Notes: generated by a model from the letters alone, not told the origin. A DNA stretch of 64,000 bases from Bradyrhizobium diazoefficiens USDA 110 (GCF_000011365.1 NC_004463.1:6062001-6126000); one strand, 5' to 3'; positions 42,709 to 53,245 are shown, numbered from the stretch's first letter. Numbers and translations: made by a program.

Positions 42709-43360
42709 GGAGTGTGGGAGACGGCGTCGCTCTTTCAACTCGCATTCCCATCGCAGACACACCTTCACCCTCTCGCGGCTTGTTTCGCCCGAGCTTTGCT
42801 TCGTCACCTCACCCTCGGATGAAAGAGGGCGCAGGGAAGGCCGGGAGCCGGCTGGCTCCTACTGACCGCCATGCGAGAAGCGGATTGCGGCTACGATGCA
42901 CAGCGGGTAACAGGGCAACCGGAGACATCCCGGCCTTCCCTGCGCAGTGGTTGGAACGGCTTATGTCGTGCTCTCCCCGGGGAGCGATGCACTATTGCCC
43001 CCGTCGCCCTGCGGATGGCTGACGCGCGCGGTCCGGTCGGGCCGCACACATCACCGCAGGACTTGGCGCACAGACCCCGGGCGCCAGGACGACACGATTT
43101 GGCCGTACGCCGATCACACCGGTCGTGCGCGCGATGGTTTCGCTCACGGTTGCCCGCCCTGCGATGCCTTTCGCGCCGATGTGCCCCACGTCCACCGCCG
43201 CCCGGCCCGCGTTCGTGACGATCGCGATACGCCCCTCTTCCTTGGGCCGGAGTGAGGCGACACATACGCCGTTTCCGAATTTCGGTAAAGTGGAATATTT
43301 TCGACGATGGGCGTTGACCGGCATCTTGCGTGTTTTGCCCGACGGGCAACGCAAGGTCTT

Positions 43361-43440
43361 GTAGCCCGGGTGAGCTAAGCGACATCCGGGATTCTCGATC
43401 ACCACCGGTCCCGGGTATCGCTTCGCTCACCCTGGCTACG
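43361..43440. repeat. Palindromic repeat, family E (GTAGCCCGGGTGAGC)
   Basis: GTAGCCCGGGTGAGCTAAGC and CCCGGGTATCGCTTCGCTCA continued by CCCTGGCTAC form a long imperfect dyad of 80 bp. A half copy is at 63030-63060 (GCCCGGGATATCGCTTCGCT). Confidence 0.75.
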
Positions 43441-43446
43441 AGACCA

Positions 43447-44298
43447 TCACCCCGCCAGCCGCTCGATCACAAGGTCGAGCATCGCGCGCAGGCGGCCAAG
43501 GCGCTTGAGGTCGCGGTGATAGCCGACGAAGGTGTCGCGACCGGGCGGCGTCGAGCCGATATCGAGCGCAACGAGGCGGCGGTCGCGGTCGCCGAGCGGA
43601 CGCGGCAGCACGGCCAATCCGCTGCCGCCGGCGCAGAGCTCGGCCTGCGCCTGGCGGTTATTGCTGCGCGAGGCGATTTCCGCCCTCGGCAGCACGCGCT
43701 TCAGCCACACTGCATCGGGCATGTCGGCGAATTCTGCGTTCATGATGACGACGCGGACGCCGCTGCCGTCGCCGGCGCGCGGCGGCTTGCTGCCCTTCTT
43801 GCCGTAAAGCGCATAGGGAATGTGAAGCAGCTTTCGCGAGATCACCTCGGGTTCACTGAACGGCTTGATGCGGAAGACGAGATCGGCCTCGCGGCGCGGC
43901 AGGCTGTAGAGGCGCGCGTCGGTCAGGAGCTCGACAGTCACCTTGGGGTGACGCTTGCCGAAGGCCGCGATCACCGGCGAGAGCATCACCGTCCCGAACC
44001 AGTCCGACGACGACAGGCGCAGCAAGCCGTCGAGCTGCGTCTCCGCGCCGGTCGCATGCCGCTCCAATGCGAGCGCCTCCTCCTCGATCCGCTCGGCATG
44101 CCGCAGCACGGCGGTGCCCTCGTCGGTGAGGACAAAGCCGTCGGCGGTGCGCTGGAACAGTGTCTGGCCAAGCGCCGTCTCGAGCGCGCGAAGCCGCCGG
44201 CCCATCGTCGGCTGGGTCTGACCGATCTTTCGCGCGGCAGCGCCGAGCGTACCCTCGCGGGCAATCGCGAGGAAGATGCGCAGATCGCTCCAGTCCAT
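43447..44298 (-). CDS. LysR-type transcriptional regulator, 283 aa
   Basis: Winged helix-turn-helix at 1-60 (WSDLRIFLAIAREGTLGAAA, RKIGQTQPTMGRRLRALE) and a periplasmic-binding-protein-like sensor domain from about 90. Start ATG 44298; a second ATG three codons upstream is possible. It lies back to back with the quinone-oxidoreductase-like gene (44402), 103 bp apart, a classic LysR-target arrangement, so it probably controls that gene in response to an unknown electrophile or quinone. Confidence 0.88.
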   Translation of the reverse strand: MDWSDLRIFLAIAREGTLGAAARKIGQTQPTMGRRLRALETALGQTLFQRTADGFVLTDEGTAVLRHAERIEEEALALERHATGAETQLDGLLRLSSSDWFGTVMLSPVIAAFGKRHPKVTVELLTDARLYSLPRREADLVFRIKPFSEPEVISRKLLHIPYALYGKKGSKPPRAGDGSGVRVVIMNAEFADMPDAVWLKRVLPRAEIASRSNNRQAQAELCAGGSGLAVLPRPLGDRDRRLVALDIGSTPPGRDTFVGYHRDLKRLGRLRAMLDLVIERLAG

Positions 44299-44401
44299 CA
44301 AAACCATCCCATACACAAATGCACGATAACCGTACATCTTCGTTTCTTTCCATGCAAAAAATAATGGGCATATTGGAGGCCGACAACGGAGCAAGACGAT
44401 C

Positions 44402-45395
44402 ATGACTGGACACTCGACCATGCGCGCAAGCGTCCTGGAGGCGTACAACGCACCGCCGCGCGTCTCACAGATTTCCACGCCGGAGCTCGGCACCAATCAG
44501 GTGCTGGTCCGGGTGCGCGCGAGCGGCATCAATCCGCTCGACACCAAGATCCATGCAGGCTCCGCGGCGCATGCGCGCCATCCAATGCCTGCTATTCTCG
44601 GCCTTGATCTCGCCGGCGTGATCGAACGCACCGGGCGCGACGTCACGCGATTCAAACCGGGCGACGAGGTCTACGGCATGACCGGAGGCGTCGGTGGTGT
44701 GCCGGGATCGCTCGCCGAATTCGCGAGCGTCGATGCCGATCTGCTGGCAACCAAGCCCACCAATCTCGGCATGCGCGAGGCGGCCGCCCTGCCCCTGATC
44801 TTCATCACGGCCTGGGAAGGCCTGATCGACCGCGCCTCGCTGAAGGCCGGCCAGAAGGTGTTGATCCATGGCGGTGCGGGCGGCGTCGGCCATGTCGCGA
44901 TCCAGATCGCGCATGCGTTCGGAGCAAACGTGTTCGCGACGGGCTCAGCGTCGCAGCGCGCCCACGATAGAGGGCTTTGGCGCCGTCTTCATCGACCGCG
45001 ACATCGCGGTTGAGACTTACGTTGCGCAGCACGCCGGCGGGCGCGGCTTCGACATCGTCTACGACACCGTTGGCGGCAAGGTGCTCGACGCCTCCTTCGC
45101 AGCCGTGCGCCGCTTCGGTCATGTCGTGAGCGCGCTCGGCTGGGGCACGCATGCGCTGGCACCGCTGTCGTTCCGCGCTGCCACCTATTCCGGCGTGTTC
45201 ACACTGCTGCCGCTGCTGACAGGCGAAGGTCGCGCGCATCACGGGGAGATCATGAGCGAGGCAACACGCCTGGTGGAGGCCGGCAAGCTCGTGCCCCTGC
45301 TCGATGCAAGGCACTTCACGCTGGAGAGCGTTGGCGACGCCTACGCACTGATCAGGGATCGTGCTGCGAAGGGCAAGCTGGTCGTTGACGTCTGA
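44402..45395 (+). pseudogene. Zinc-binding dehydrogenase / quinone oxidoreductase, +1 frameshift
   Basis: Medium-chain dehydrogenase/reductase of the QOR-like type: GroES-like domain (1-120, ASGINPLDTKIHAG, LGLDLAGVIERTG) and Rossmann domain (KVLIHGGAGGVGHVAIQIAH). The frame from ATG 44402 is sound to FATGSASQRA (about residue 187). The CCC at 44961-44963 has one C too many; dropping it gives ATIEGFGAVFIDRDIAVE and continues to GKLVVDV at 45395, a normal 330-aa enzyme. The cause may be a sequencing error or real decay. Divergent LysR gene at 43447. Confidence 0.85.
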
Positions 45396-45453
45396 GGTCG
45401 GGCTCGTAGCCCGGATGGAGCGCGCGTGTCCGGGCCACGGAACGACGGTCGCG

Positions 45454-45648
45454 CTAGTCCTCGCTGGACGCGGCCGAGCGGTTGCGCAAATAGGCCTGCG
45501 ACAACAGGAAGAACAATGCGCGCTCGCCATGATATTTGGCGGACGGCCGGGTGCGCTCGAAGCCGTCGGCAAATATCTTGCCGGACTGGTCGCACACCTG
45601 CCATCGCCAGCCAAACCGCTTACGCCTGGTGAGGATCACTTCGAACAT
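45454..45648 (-). CDS. Small basic protein, 64 aa
   Basis: ATG 45648. Sequence begins MFEVILTRRKRFGWRWQVCD, then QSGKIFADGFERTRPSAKYH and GERALFFLLSQAYLRN. The first 20 residues look like a beta strand pair, the rest helix. I recall similar short proteins in Bradyrhizobium and relatives annotated as hypothetical. It could bind nucleic acid, given its charge, but that is only a guess. It lies between the frameshifted dehydrogenase and a long spacer before the aldo/keto reductase terminator. Confidence 0.6.
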   Translation of the reverse strand: MFEVILTRRKRFGWRWQVCDQSGKIFADGFERTRPSAKYHGERALFFLLSQAYLRNRSAASSED

Positions 45649-45906
45649 ACCGACGGGCTTGGTCCCTCTTCCTGCCGGTCTCGCAAGCGCACACGCCTGC
45701 TCCGGCCTCCCCCATTAGACGGATGCCCGACATATAACGCAGCAGGATGGAAAGAGAATAAAATTGATTATCGGAAATGCGTATCTTGCACCGGCTGTGA
45801 CGAAGTCGCGACGCCTGTGGAATAAGCCGTTGTTTGCGGTGTTTTGCGGCCGCTCGGGCGCCTGATAGCGCTGACAGAGGTATTCAAATCAGAACACAGG
45901 ACGAGG
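45649..45906. other. Intergenic region, no gene seen
   Basis: 258 bp with lower GC between 45730 and 45800 (AACGCAGCAGGATGGAAAGA, then GAATAAAATTGATTATC). Probably the promoter region of the 64-aa gene. No repeat family recognised. Confidence 0.35.
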
Positions 45907-45937
45907 ACGCCCGGTAAGCGAACGCTCACCGGGCGTT
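45907..45937 (-). terminator. Terminator of the aldo/keto reductase gene
   Basis: ACGCCCGGT (45907-45915) pairs with ACCGGGCGT (45928-45936), with an inner AGCG/CGCT helix. It lies 12 bp after the stop at 45949. Confidence 0.65.
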
Positions 45938-45948
45938 CATGCACGATG

Positions 45949-47927
<1,979 letters not shown>

Positions 47928-47947
47928 GGGGCCGCGCAGACGGTGTG

Positions 47948-48096
47948 CTCCCTCGCCCCGCTCTTGCGGGGAGAGGATTGGGGTGAGGGGTGCCTCCGCA
48001 ATCACGGTGAGAGTTGGACTCGCGGAGAGTCCCCCTCACCCGGAATCCGCGCTTCCAGCGCGCATTCCGGCCTCTCCCCGCAAACGGGGAGAGGCG
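47948..48096. repeat. Palindromic repeat, family D (CCCCGCTCTTGCGGGGAGAGG)
   Basis: Left part CGCTCTTGCGGGGAGAGGAT then TGGGGTGAGGGG; right part CCCCTCACCCGGAATCCGCG and CCTCTCCCCGCAAACGGGGA, then GAGG. Arms GGGGAGAGG / CCTCTCCCC and GTGAGGGG / CCCCTCAC pair. About 150 bp between two convergent genes. Confidence 0.75.
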
Positions 48097-48120
48097 AAGT
48101 CGCCGCACCGGTCGGGCTAA

Positions 48121-49194
48121 CTAGCGCGCGACGACTTCCACTTCGCCGTCGACGCCGTTGACGACGTTGAAGCCGCGCTCGTAGACCTTGCCCTCGTTCT
48201 TGGCGATGGCGCGGTATTCGCCTTCGGAGAGCACGACGCGCGGGAAGGCGCCGATCGACTCCTTGATGACGTCGCCGCCGGGGGTCAGAACCGACCAGGC
48301 GGTGTTGGCGAGGGCCTCGCCGCCCCTGTCGCTGACGAGCTTGAGCGTGATGACCGCGGCGCGATGGGTGATGGTGACGTCGGTGAGCTTGCCGGCCTGG
48401 ACGCGAATGTCCGAGCGCACCACCGAGTTGGCATCGCCATAGTTGGAGATGATGTAGTAGGTGCCCTCCGGCAGCAGCACGACGTCGCCGGCCGCGACGT
48501 TCGGCACCAGCGAGGCGCGCTCGCCGGACTCGAACTGGCTGCCCTTGTAGATCGCGAACGAGATCTGGTTCTGCGGGATGCGGCTGGTGCCGACGCGGCC
48601 TTCGATGCGCAGGCCGCCTGCCGGCAGCACGAAGGATTCGCGGTCAGTCTCGGCCTTCAGGCTGACGGTGCGCACCGCGCTGACGAGCCCGAAGGCGACG
48701 TGCACGACGTAATTGCCGGGCGGCAGCACGATGTTGGGCGTCGCGTTGCGGTCCTCCCGGATCAGCTTGAACGTGCCGTTCTCGTCGGGACGGTCGGCGA
48801 AGACACGCCAGACCAGGCCGCTGGTGATCGGGGCCGAGTCCTTGCCGTATTTCGCGGTCAGCGACAGCACACCCTGTCCCGGCGCCGCCGCATTGAGCGG
48901 CGCGGCCGGCGGCACGGTCGTGACCGCGGGTGGCGGCATGCTGGGGGAAATCGGCTGGGTCAGGGTCGGCGGCAGGCTGGGGGGAGCCGCCCCCGGCCCG
49001 GAGGGCGGCGCCAGGCTGACGGCGCCGCCGGGGTCGGGCACCGATGCGGGGGGCACCGGCGGCGGCCGATCGGAGAAAAGCTGAGCCTGGGCAACACCTT
49101 GCCCCAGGATGACGAGGCACGCGGCAAGGATCAGCGCCGGCAGCAGCGATACGCTGCGCCGCCATCCGATGATGCCGTCACCCCCGATAGTCAT
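48121..49194 (-). CDS. Exported protein with beta-sandwich repeats, 357 aa
   Basis: Signal peptide (about 1-37, core LLPALILAACLVILGQGV, cut after AQA). Then a long Pro/Ala-rich linker (40-105), then three or four beta-sandwich-like units with repeating features: GNYVVHVAFGLVSAVRTVSL, EGTYYIISNYGDANSVVRSD, EGEYRAIAKNEGKVYERGFN. The G-x-Y-x-V/I-x-A pattern resembles carboxypeptidase-regulatory-like or PEGA-type domains. Probably an envelope binding or structural protein. ATG 49194 with AGGTGGC upstream. Confidence 0.7.
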   Translation of the reverse strand: MTIGGDGIIGWRRSVSLLPALILAACLVILGQGVAQAQLFSDRPPPVPPASVPDPGGAVSLAPPSGPGAAPPSLPPTLTQPISPSMPPPAVTTVPPAAPLNAAAPGQGVLSLTAKYGKDSAPITSGLVWRVFADRPDENGTFKLIREDRNATPNIVLPPGNYVVHVAFGLVSAVRTVSLKAETDRESFVLPAGGLRIEGRVGTSRIPQNQISFAIYKGSQFESGERASLVPNVAAGDVVLLPEGTYYIISNYGDANSVVRSDIRVQAGKLTDVTITHRAAVITLKLVSDRGGEALANTAWSVLTPGGDVIKESIGAFPRVVLSEGEYRAIAKNEGKVYERGFNVVNGVDGEVEVVAR

Positions 49195-49442
49195 GCCACC
49201 TGCTTTTCACCGAAAACGCGGCAAATTCAAGCCTCTGAAGCCCCAGGAAATACGGCCCCGCCACGGTTTGATGGAACCTGGTTGACGCCTGCGTGATTAG
49301 ACAGGAGGCAACCGCCCCTCGCCATACTCCTGCCCAGCGCCCTTTCCAAAGCGGCATAAACCATGCTTCGCCCCGGTTCTGGCGCACAGCAGGTGCTATG
49401 CCTAGTCTGGTGGTGCGGCTGGCCACGCGTAGGAGAGTTTTG

Positions 49443-50471
49443 GTGCTGGACAGATTGAAGGGCCGCGGCGCGAATGGCTCGAACAGCGAGAAGATCGGCC
49501 TCGGCAGCATCCGCCGGCCGGTCATTGGCCTTGCCCTTGGCGGCGGCGCAGCGCGCGGCTTCGCCCACATCGGCATCATCAGGACCCTGCTCGCCAACGG
49601 TATCGTGCCCGATGTCGTGGTCGGCACCTCGATTGGCGCCGTGGTCGGCGGCCTCTACGCGTCCGGCAAGCTCGATACGCTGGAGGAGTGGGGCCGCGGT
49701 CTGCAAGGCATGCGCAACATCCTTGGTTATCTGGACATCCGCCTCAACGGCTCCGGTCTGATCGGCGGCGAGAAGCTGGCGACCCGGCTCGAGGCAGCGT
49801 GCGGCCAGACCTTGATCGAGGACCTTCCGATCAAGTTCGCCGCCGTCGCGACCGAGGTTCGCACCGGCCACGAGATCTGGCTGACACGCGGCCGCGTGGT
49901 CGACGCGATGCGCGCCTCCTACGCCCTGCCCGGCATCTTCTCACCCGTGCTGATCGGCGATCGCTGGCTGGTCGACGGCGCGCTGGTGAATCCGGTGCCG
50001 GTCTCCGCCGCCCGCGCGCTCGGCGCTGAAATCGTCATCGCTGCAAATCTTTCCAGCGACATCTTCACCTATTCGACGACGGTCTATTCGCACGGCGCGG
50101 CACCCGGACCGGCCGCACCTGCGGCCGAAGAGACGACGCCAAAACGGCGCTTCCCGAGATTCTTCTCGCCTGAGAAGACGGTGAAGCGCGAGTTCTTCGG
50201 CGGCGGGGACCGGCCCGGCCTCTCCTCGGTGATGGTCGATGCCTTCAACATCATGCAGGACCGCATCACCCGCGCCCGCCTCGCCGGCGATCCTCCGGAC
50301 CTGCTGATCACGCCGCGGGTCGGCCAGTTCGGCTGGTTCGACTTCCACCGCACCGACGACCTCATCGCATTGGGCACCCGCGCCGCCGAGCGTGCGCTGG
50401 ACTCGATCCAGGAGGCGATCCACGCGCTGGCGCCGCCGCCCGAGGGCGCGGCGCCCAAAGCCGGCGAGTGA
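49443..50471 (+). CDS. Patatin-like phospholipase, 342 aa
   Basis: Catalytic dyad enzyme: oxyanion loop GLALGGGAARGFAH, nucleophile Ser in GTSIGAVVGG, catalytic Asp in LVDGALVNP. RssA/YchK-like type, no signal peptide, so it acts in the cytoplasm on acyl lipids or as a lipid-linked regulator. A variable insert, Pro/Ala/Lys-rich, at about 215-250. I chose GTG 49443 because AGGAGAGTTTTG precedes it; upstream codons do not fit the family. It converges with the CBS gene, 6 bp apart. Confidence 0.87.
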   Translation: MLDRLKGRGANGSNSEKIGLGSIRRPVIGLALGGGAARGFAHIGIIRTLLANGIVPDVVVGTSIGAVVGGLYASGKLDTLEEWGRGLQGMRNILGYLDIRLNGSGLIGGEKLATRLEAACGQTLIEDLPIKFAAVATEVRTGHEIWLTRGRVVDAMRASYALPGIFSPVLIGDRWLVDGALVNPVPVSAARALGAEIVIAANLSSDIFTYSTTVYSHGAAPGPAAPAAEETTPKRRFPRFFSPEKTVKREFFGGGDRPGLSSVMVDAFNIMQDRITRARLAGDPPDLLITPRVGQFGWFDFHRTDDLIALGTRAAERALDSIQEAIHALAPPPEGAAPKAGE

Positions 50472-50477
50472 CGGCGG

Positions 50478-50906
50478 TCAGGCCGTCTTGATGTAGTCGC
50501 GCAGGGCTTCCTGCTCGGACTCGTATTCCTGGACACGGCGCTTGACGATGTCGCCGATCGAGATCAGGCCGACCACCTTGCCGTTGTCGATCACCGGCAG
50601 ATGGCGGAACTTGCCTGTCGTCATCGTCTCCATGAGCTCGGCAACCGTGTCGGTCTCCTTGCAGGTCACGACCTTGCGGGTCATGACCTGGGAGACCGGC
50701 TCGTCCAGCGCGCCGGCGCCGCGCTCGCCGATCACGCGCACGATGTCGCGCTCGGACAGGATGCCTTCCAGCCGGCTCTGGTTCATCACCAGCACCGCAC
50801 CGATCTTCTTCTCACCGAGCAGCTTTATCGCGGCGGCCAGCTTGGCGTCGGGCTCGACGCTCATGATCTGGTGGCCCTTGGTGTTGAGAATGGAACGTAC
50901 CGTCAT
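50478..50906 (-). CDS. CBS-domain pair protein, 142 aa
   Basis: Two CBS domains, about 1-62 (MTVRSILNTKGHQIMSVEPD, KKIGAVLVMNQSRLEGILSE) and 70-130 (VMTRKVVTCKETDTVAELME, FRHLPVIDNGKVVGLISIGD). Stand-alone CBS pairs bind adenosine nucleotides and regulate other proteins. In rhizobia this type is often tied to stress or respiration. ATG 50906 after GGGAGGCGACA. Confidence 0.9.
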   Translation of the reverse strand: MTVRSILNTKGHQIMSVEPDAKLAAAIKLLGEKKIGAVLVMNQSRLEGILSERDIVRVIGERGAGALDEPVSQVMTRKVVTCKETDTVAELMETMTTGKFRHLPVIDNGKVVGLISIGDIVKRRVQEYESEQEALRDYIKTA

Positions 50907-51096
50907 TGTCGCCTCCCTGAATCGGAGCCGTCCGCCTTTTGGCAGTCGGGACTAGTTCCTCGAGTCTTCAACTAACAGTTTCAGCGCCGGTTTCACGCTC
51001 AGGCGCTTTACGAAGCAAAGCCGCTACCCGCTTGTCGCTTCGGAACATTCTTCACGCGAATGATGGATGAATTCGGGCCGCGCCGCAAGCGCCGCT

Positions 51097-51912
51097 TCAA
51101 ATACGGTCTGAAACGTCCTGTGATGACGCATCCGCAGCATCGCTTCGCACGCGCGGTACCGGATCGAACAGCGCGAACAGCAACAGGCCGGCGAAGAAGC
51201 CGCCGATATGCGCCTGCCAGGCGACGCTCGTGGTCTCGGCATCGACCCCGATCGCGCCGACGCCGAAGATGATGTTGACGCCGAACCACACCGCGAGGAA
51301 GCCGACCACCCGCCCGTCGCGCAGCGCGCGCGACAGCGGCAGGGCTGGAACCTTTGCGGCGGTATCGGCGTCCGAACGGCTGAACGACAGGAAGCTGCCG
51401 CGGACGAAGGCAAAGCGGATCGCCGCCGCCATCGCGCCCGACACCGAGGCCGAAGCGCCGATCATCGGCGCCACCGCATGCTCATGGGTGGCGAGATGGG
51501 CGAGCGCGCCGGCCGCCGCCGTCACCGCGAGAAAGAGGAAGAACCTGATCGCGCCAAAACGCCGCGCCAGCGCGCTGCCGAACGGCAGCAGCCACAGCAC
51601 GTTGAAGCCGAGATGGGTCAGATTGGCGTGCAGCAGCGAATAGGTGACGAAGCTCCAGACCTTGGCGCCGGCGCCGCCCGGGATCTGCAGATTGAGCAGC
51701 GAGGAATCGTAGCGCTTCGGGATGAAGCCGAAGACGTCGATGGTCCAGTTCTCCAGTTCCGGCGGCAGCAGCACCCGCAGATGGATCAGCGCCAGCAGGA
51801 CGATATAGGCGGTCAGCGCGAACGGCAGCGTCAGGATCGGCTCGCGCGGAGCCGCCTCAACAAGGGCCGGCACGTCCGGCTGAGCATCGTGCGAATCTTG
51901 CGGGGAATCCAA
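51097..51912 (-). CDS. Rhomboid family intramembrane protease, 271 aa
   Basis: Six-helix rhomboid core from about residue 25: ILTLPFALTAYIVLLALIHL, then HANLTHLGFNVLWLLPFG (conserved His and Asn), nucleophile region MIGASASVSGAMAAAI (GAS-A in place of the usual GASG) and catalytic His in WQAHIGGFFAGLLLF. It cuts membrane proteins within the bilayer. The start is uncertain; TTG 51912 gives MDSPQDSHDAQPD and the best family fit, while the frame stays open far upstream through repeat DNA. Confidence 0.8.
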   Translation of the reverse strand: MDSPQDSHDAQPDVPALVEAAPREPILTLPFALTAYIVLLALIHLRVLLPPELENWTIDVFGFIPKRYDSSLLNLQIPGGAGAKVWSFVTYSLLHANLTHLGFNVLWLLPFGSALARRFGAIRFFLFLAVTAAAGALAHLATHEHAVAPMIGASASVSGAMAAAIRFAFVRGSFLSFSRSDADTAAKVPALPLSRALRDGRVVGFLAVWFGVNIIFGVGAIGVDAETTSVAWQAHIGGFFAGLLLFALFDPVPRVRSDAADASSQDVSDRI

Positions 51913-52227
51913 GGCGGCTTCGCTTTCAGGCGCAATCGGAGCGATACGCTTGGAGATAGTCGCCTTTGCCGGCCTCGCGCAAGTGCACAAAAGGAAATCG
52001 TGAACGAGGGGATCGTCTCGAACCGAGCGAGGCACTTGGTCCCGGCTCAGCAGTGCATCGCTAAGGCGCTGCCCTGCGTCCGGGACACGGAGCCTTAGCG
52101 ATCCGGACCGATCTCGTGTCCCGGACAAGGTGCGGCACGAAGTGACGCGCCGCCGAGCCGGGACCCAGATTGGCAGCGGGTTCGAATTATACAACTTTAG
52201 ATAGCTGCAACGATCTGCCTCACGCCT
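51913..52227. repeat. Intergenic region with a nested palindromic repeat
   Basis: 52036-52167 has nested dyads: GGTCCCGGCTC (52038-52048) / GAGCCGGGACC (52155-52165), CTAAGGC (52061-52067) / GCCTTAG (52092-52098), and GTCCGGGACACG (52078-52089) / CGTGTCCCGGAC (52115-52126). I know this as a dispersed Bradyrhizobium repeat. No gene is seen. Confidence 0.65.
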
Positions 52228-52311
52228 ATGCAAACCGCCTTCTTCGTCTATATCCTCGCGAGCAAACGAAACGGCCTGCGCTGCGTCCGGGGCACGAGAG
52301 AGTGTGCCTGA
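52228..52311 (+). pseudogene. N-terminal remnant of a GIY-YIG endonuclease
   Basis: ATG 52228 encodes MQTAFFVYILASKRNG, the first beta strand and turn of GIY-YIG nucleases (usual form: FVYILASKRNGTLYIGVT). After Gly16 the homology stops and the frame runs into repeat-like sequence (CTGCGCTGCGTCCGGGGCAC, similar to 52067-52085) with a stop at 52311. The active-site Tyr-Ile-Gly and Arg are lost. Confidence 0.65.
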
Positions 52312-52512
52312 GAAAGGAAAAGGCAGGGCCCTGGGAAAGCCCTGCCTGTCCGTGTCGGACTTCCGGTACCCCGAGGGAATAAGGTGTATCCCCACCCCTC
52401 CCCGCGGCCCGTGACCAAACTGTTTGACGCCTGTGTACAGGCCCCGCCGAGAACCTGGAGAAAAGCGGCGAGGCTTGCGACCGCGGTCACCATAGCAGGG
52501 CTGCGGGACACG
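52312..52512 (-). ncRNA. Probable structured small RNA, about 200 nt
   Basis: Predicted from 52512 to 52312 on the minus strand. Upstream is a good housekeeping promoter: TTGCGT-N17-CTATGC. At the end is a terminator: GGCAGGGC (52338-52345) / GCCCTGCC (52322-52329) followed by TTTTCCTTTCTC. Between them many helices can form: GCCTCGCCG / CGGCGGGGC (9 bp), GCCTG-TACA-CAGGC, GTGACC / GGTCAC, GTCCG-ACA-CGGAC and GGGGA / TTCCC. No good coding frame fills the same span. Length is in the 6S RNA range, but I could not confirm that family. Confidence 0.45.
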
Positions 52513-52518
52513 CAAAGC

Positions 52519-52547
52519 GCATAGTTAATTTAACGTTAACGACGCAA
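52519..52547 (-). promoter_or_regulatory. Promoter with an embedded perfect CtrA-type site
   Basis: Minus-strand -35 TTGCGT (52542-52547), 17-nt spacer, -10 CTATGC (52519-52524). The spacer holds TTAACGTTAAATTAAC, i.e. TTAA-N7-TTAAC (within 52524-52540), the full CtrA consensus. Binding there would touch both promoter elements. Confidence 0.5.
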
Positions 52548-52690
52548 AGACCGGCTTAACAGGCGTGAAAACACCCCTGCGGCATGGACGCTGCAAATCC
52601 CCTCCTGCACAACAACAGAAGGGATCGCGGGTGCACTGAAGCGGGACAGGTCTGTCCCACATGGTGTGGTCCCGGGGTAAGCGTTCAGTC

Positions 52691-53245
52691 ATGAAACATC
52701 CGTCGAGCCGCGCATTCTTCGCGTATTGGGACAAGAAGCGCGGCGCTGCGCGGGCCCCCGACCGGGCCGACATCGACCCGGCCGCAGTCCGCGGCCTGCT
52801 CGGTGACATCTTCGTGCTGTCCTGCGAACAAAACCTCGGGTTTCCGTTCCGCGTCGCCGGCACGCGCGTCTGTGCGCTCGCCGGGCTCGACCTCAAGGAC
52901 CAGAGCTTTGCGGCGCTGTTCACTGAGGCCAGCCGCAGCGAGATCGGGGAGATCACGACTGTCGTCGCCGACGAGACGCTCGGCGCCATCGCCGGCGTCA
53001 CCGCCGCGCGCGAGGACGGCAGCAAGGCGCATCTCGAACTGTTGCTGCTGCCTTTCAACGCCCGCCCGCACACACCCGTGAGCGTGACCGGCGTGCTCGC
53101 CCCCTTCGACGACGAATGCGGCGCGCTCGGGCCGTTCACCCTCACCTCCTGGCGCTATCTGCACCAGCCGGAGAAGCTACTGCCGCGCGCCATCCGCAAA
53201 TTGCAGATCGCACGCGGACTGATGGTGTATGAGGGGTTGCGGTAG
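52691..53245 (+). CDS. PAS_5-family protein (PF07310-like), 184 aa
   Basis: A single divergent PAS domain. Family features: the start with FFAYWDKKRG; ADIDPAAVRGLLGDIFVLSC; FPFRVAGTRVCALAGLDLKD; and the ending RAIRKLQIARGLMVYEGLR. Many alphaproteobacteria have several of these short PAS proteins; the ligand and output are unknown and some lie near PilZ or GGDEF genes. ATG 52691. A 33-codon copy of its last part survives at 55375-55476. It may be under CtrA control through the site at 52524, 151 bp upstream, although that site fits the leftward RNA better. Confidence 0.82.
   Translation: MKHPSSRAFFAYWDKKRGAARAPDRADIDPAAVRGLLGDIFVLSCEQNLGFPFRVAGTRVCALAGLDLKDQSFAALFTEASRSEIGEITTVVADETLGAIAGVTAAREDGSKAHLELLLLPFNARPHTPVSVTGVLAPFDDECGALGPFTLTSWRYLHQPEKLLPRAIRKLQIARGLMVYEGLR

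Larger units (their letters stand above)
42381..43446. repeat. About 1 kb of intergenic repeat mosaic
   Basis: No credible gene. It contains, left to right: a GTCCTGGC-GAAA-GCCAGGAC hairpin (42579-42598); family A repeat (42682-42708); a long block of about 540 bp from GAAAGAGGGCGCAGGGAAGG (42822) to about 43360, which I know as a dispersed Bradyrhizobium repeat, with inner landmarks GACATCCCGGCCTTCCCTGC and GTTTTGCCCGACGGGCAACG; and family E (43361-43440). Open frames in it are made of repeat DNA. Confidence 0.7.

Noticed and set aside
42498..43430. Several 60-180-codon frames in the 42.4-43.4 kb gap
   Set aside because: They are translations of palindromic repeats (for example RAQRSNPE from family A) and change frame between repeats.
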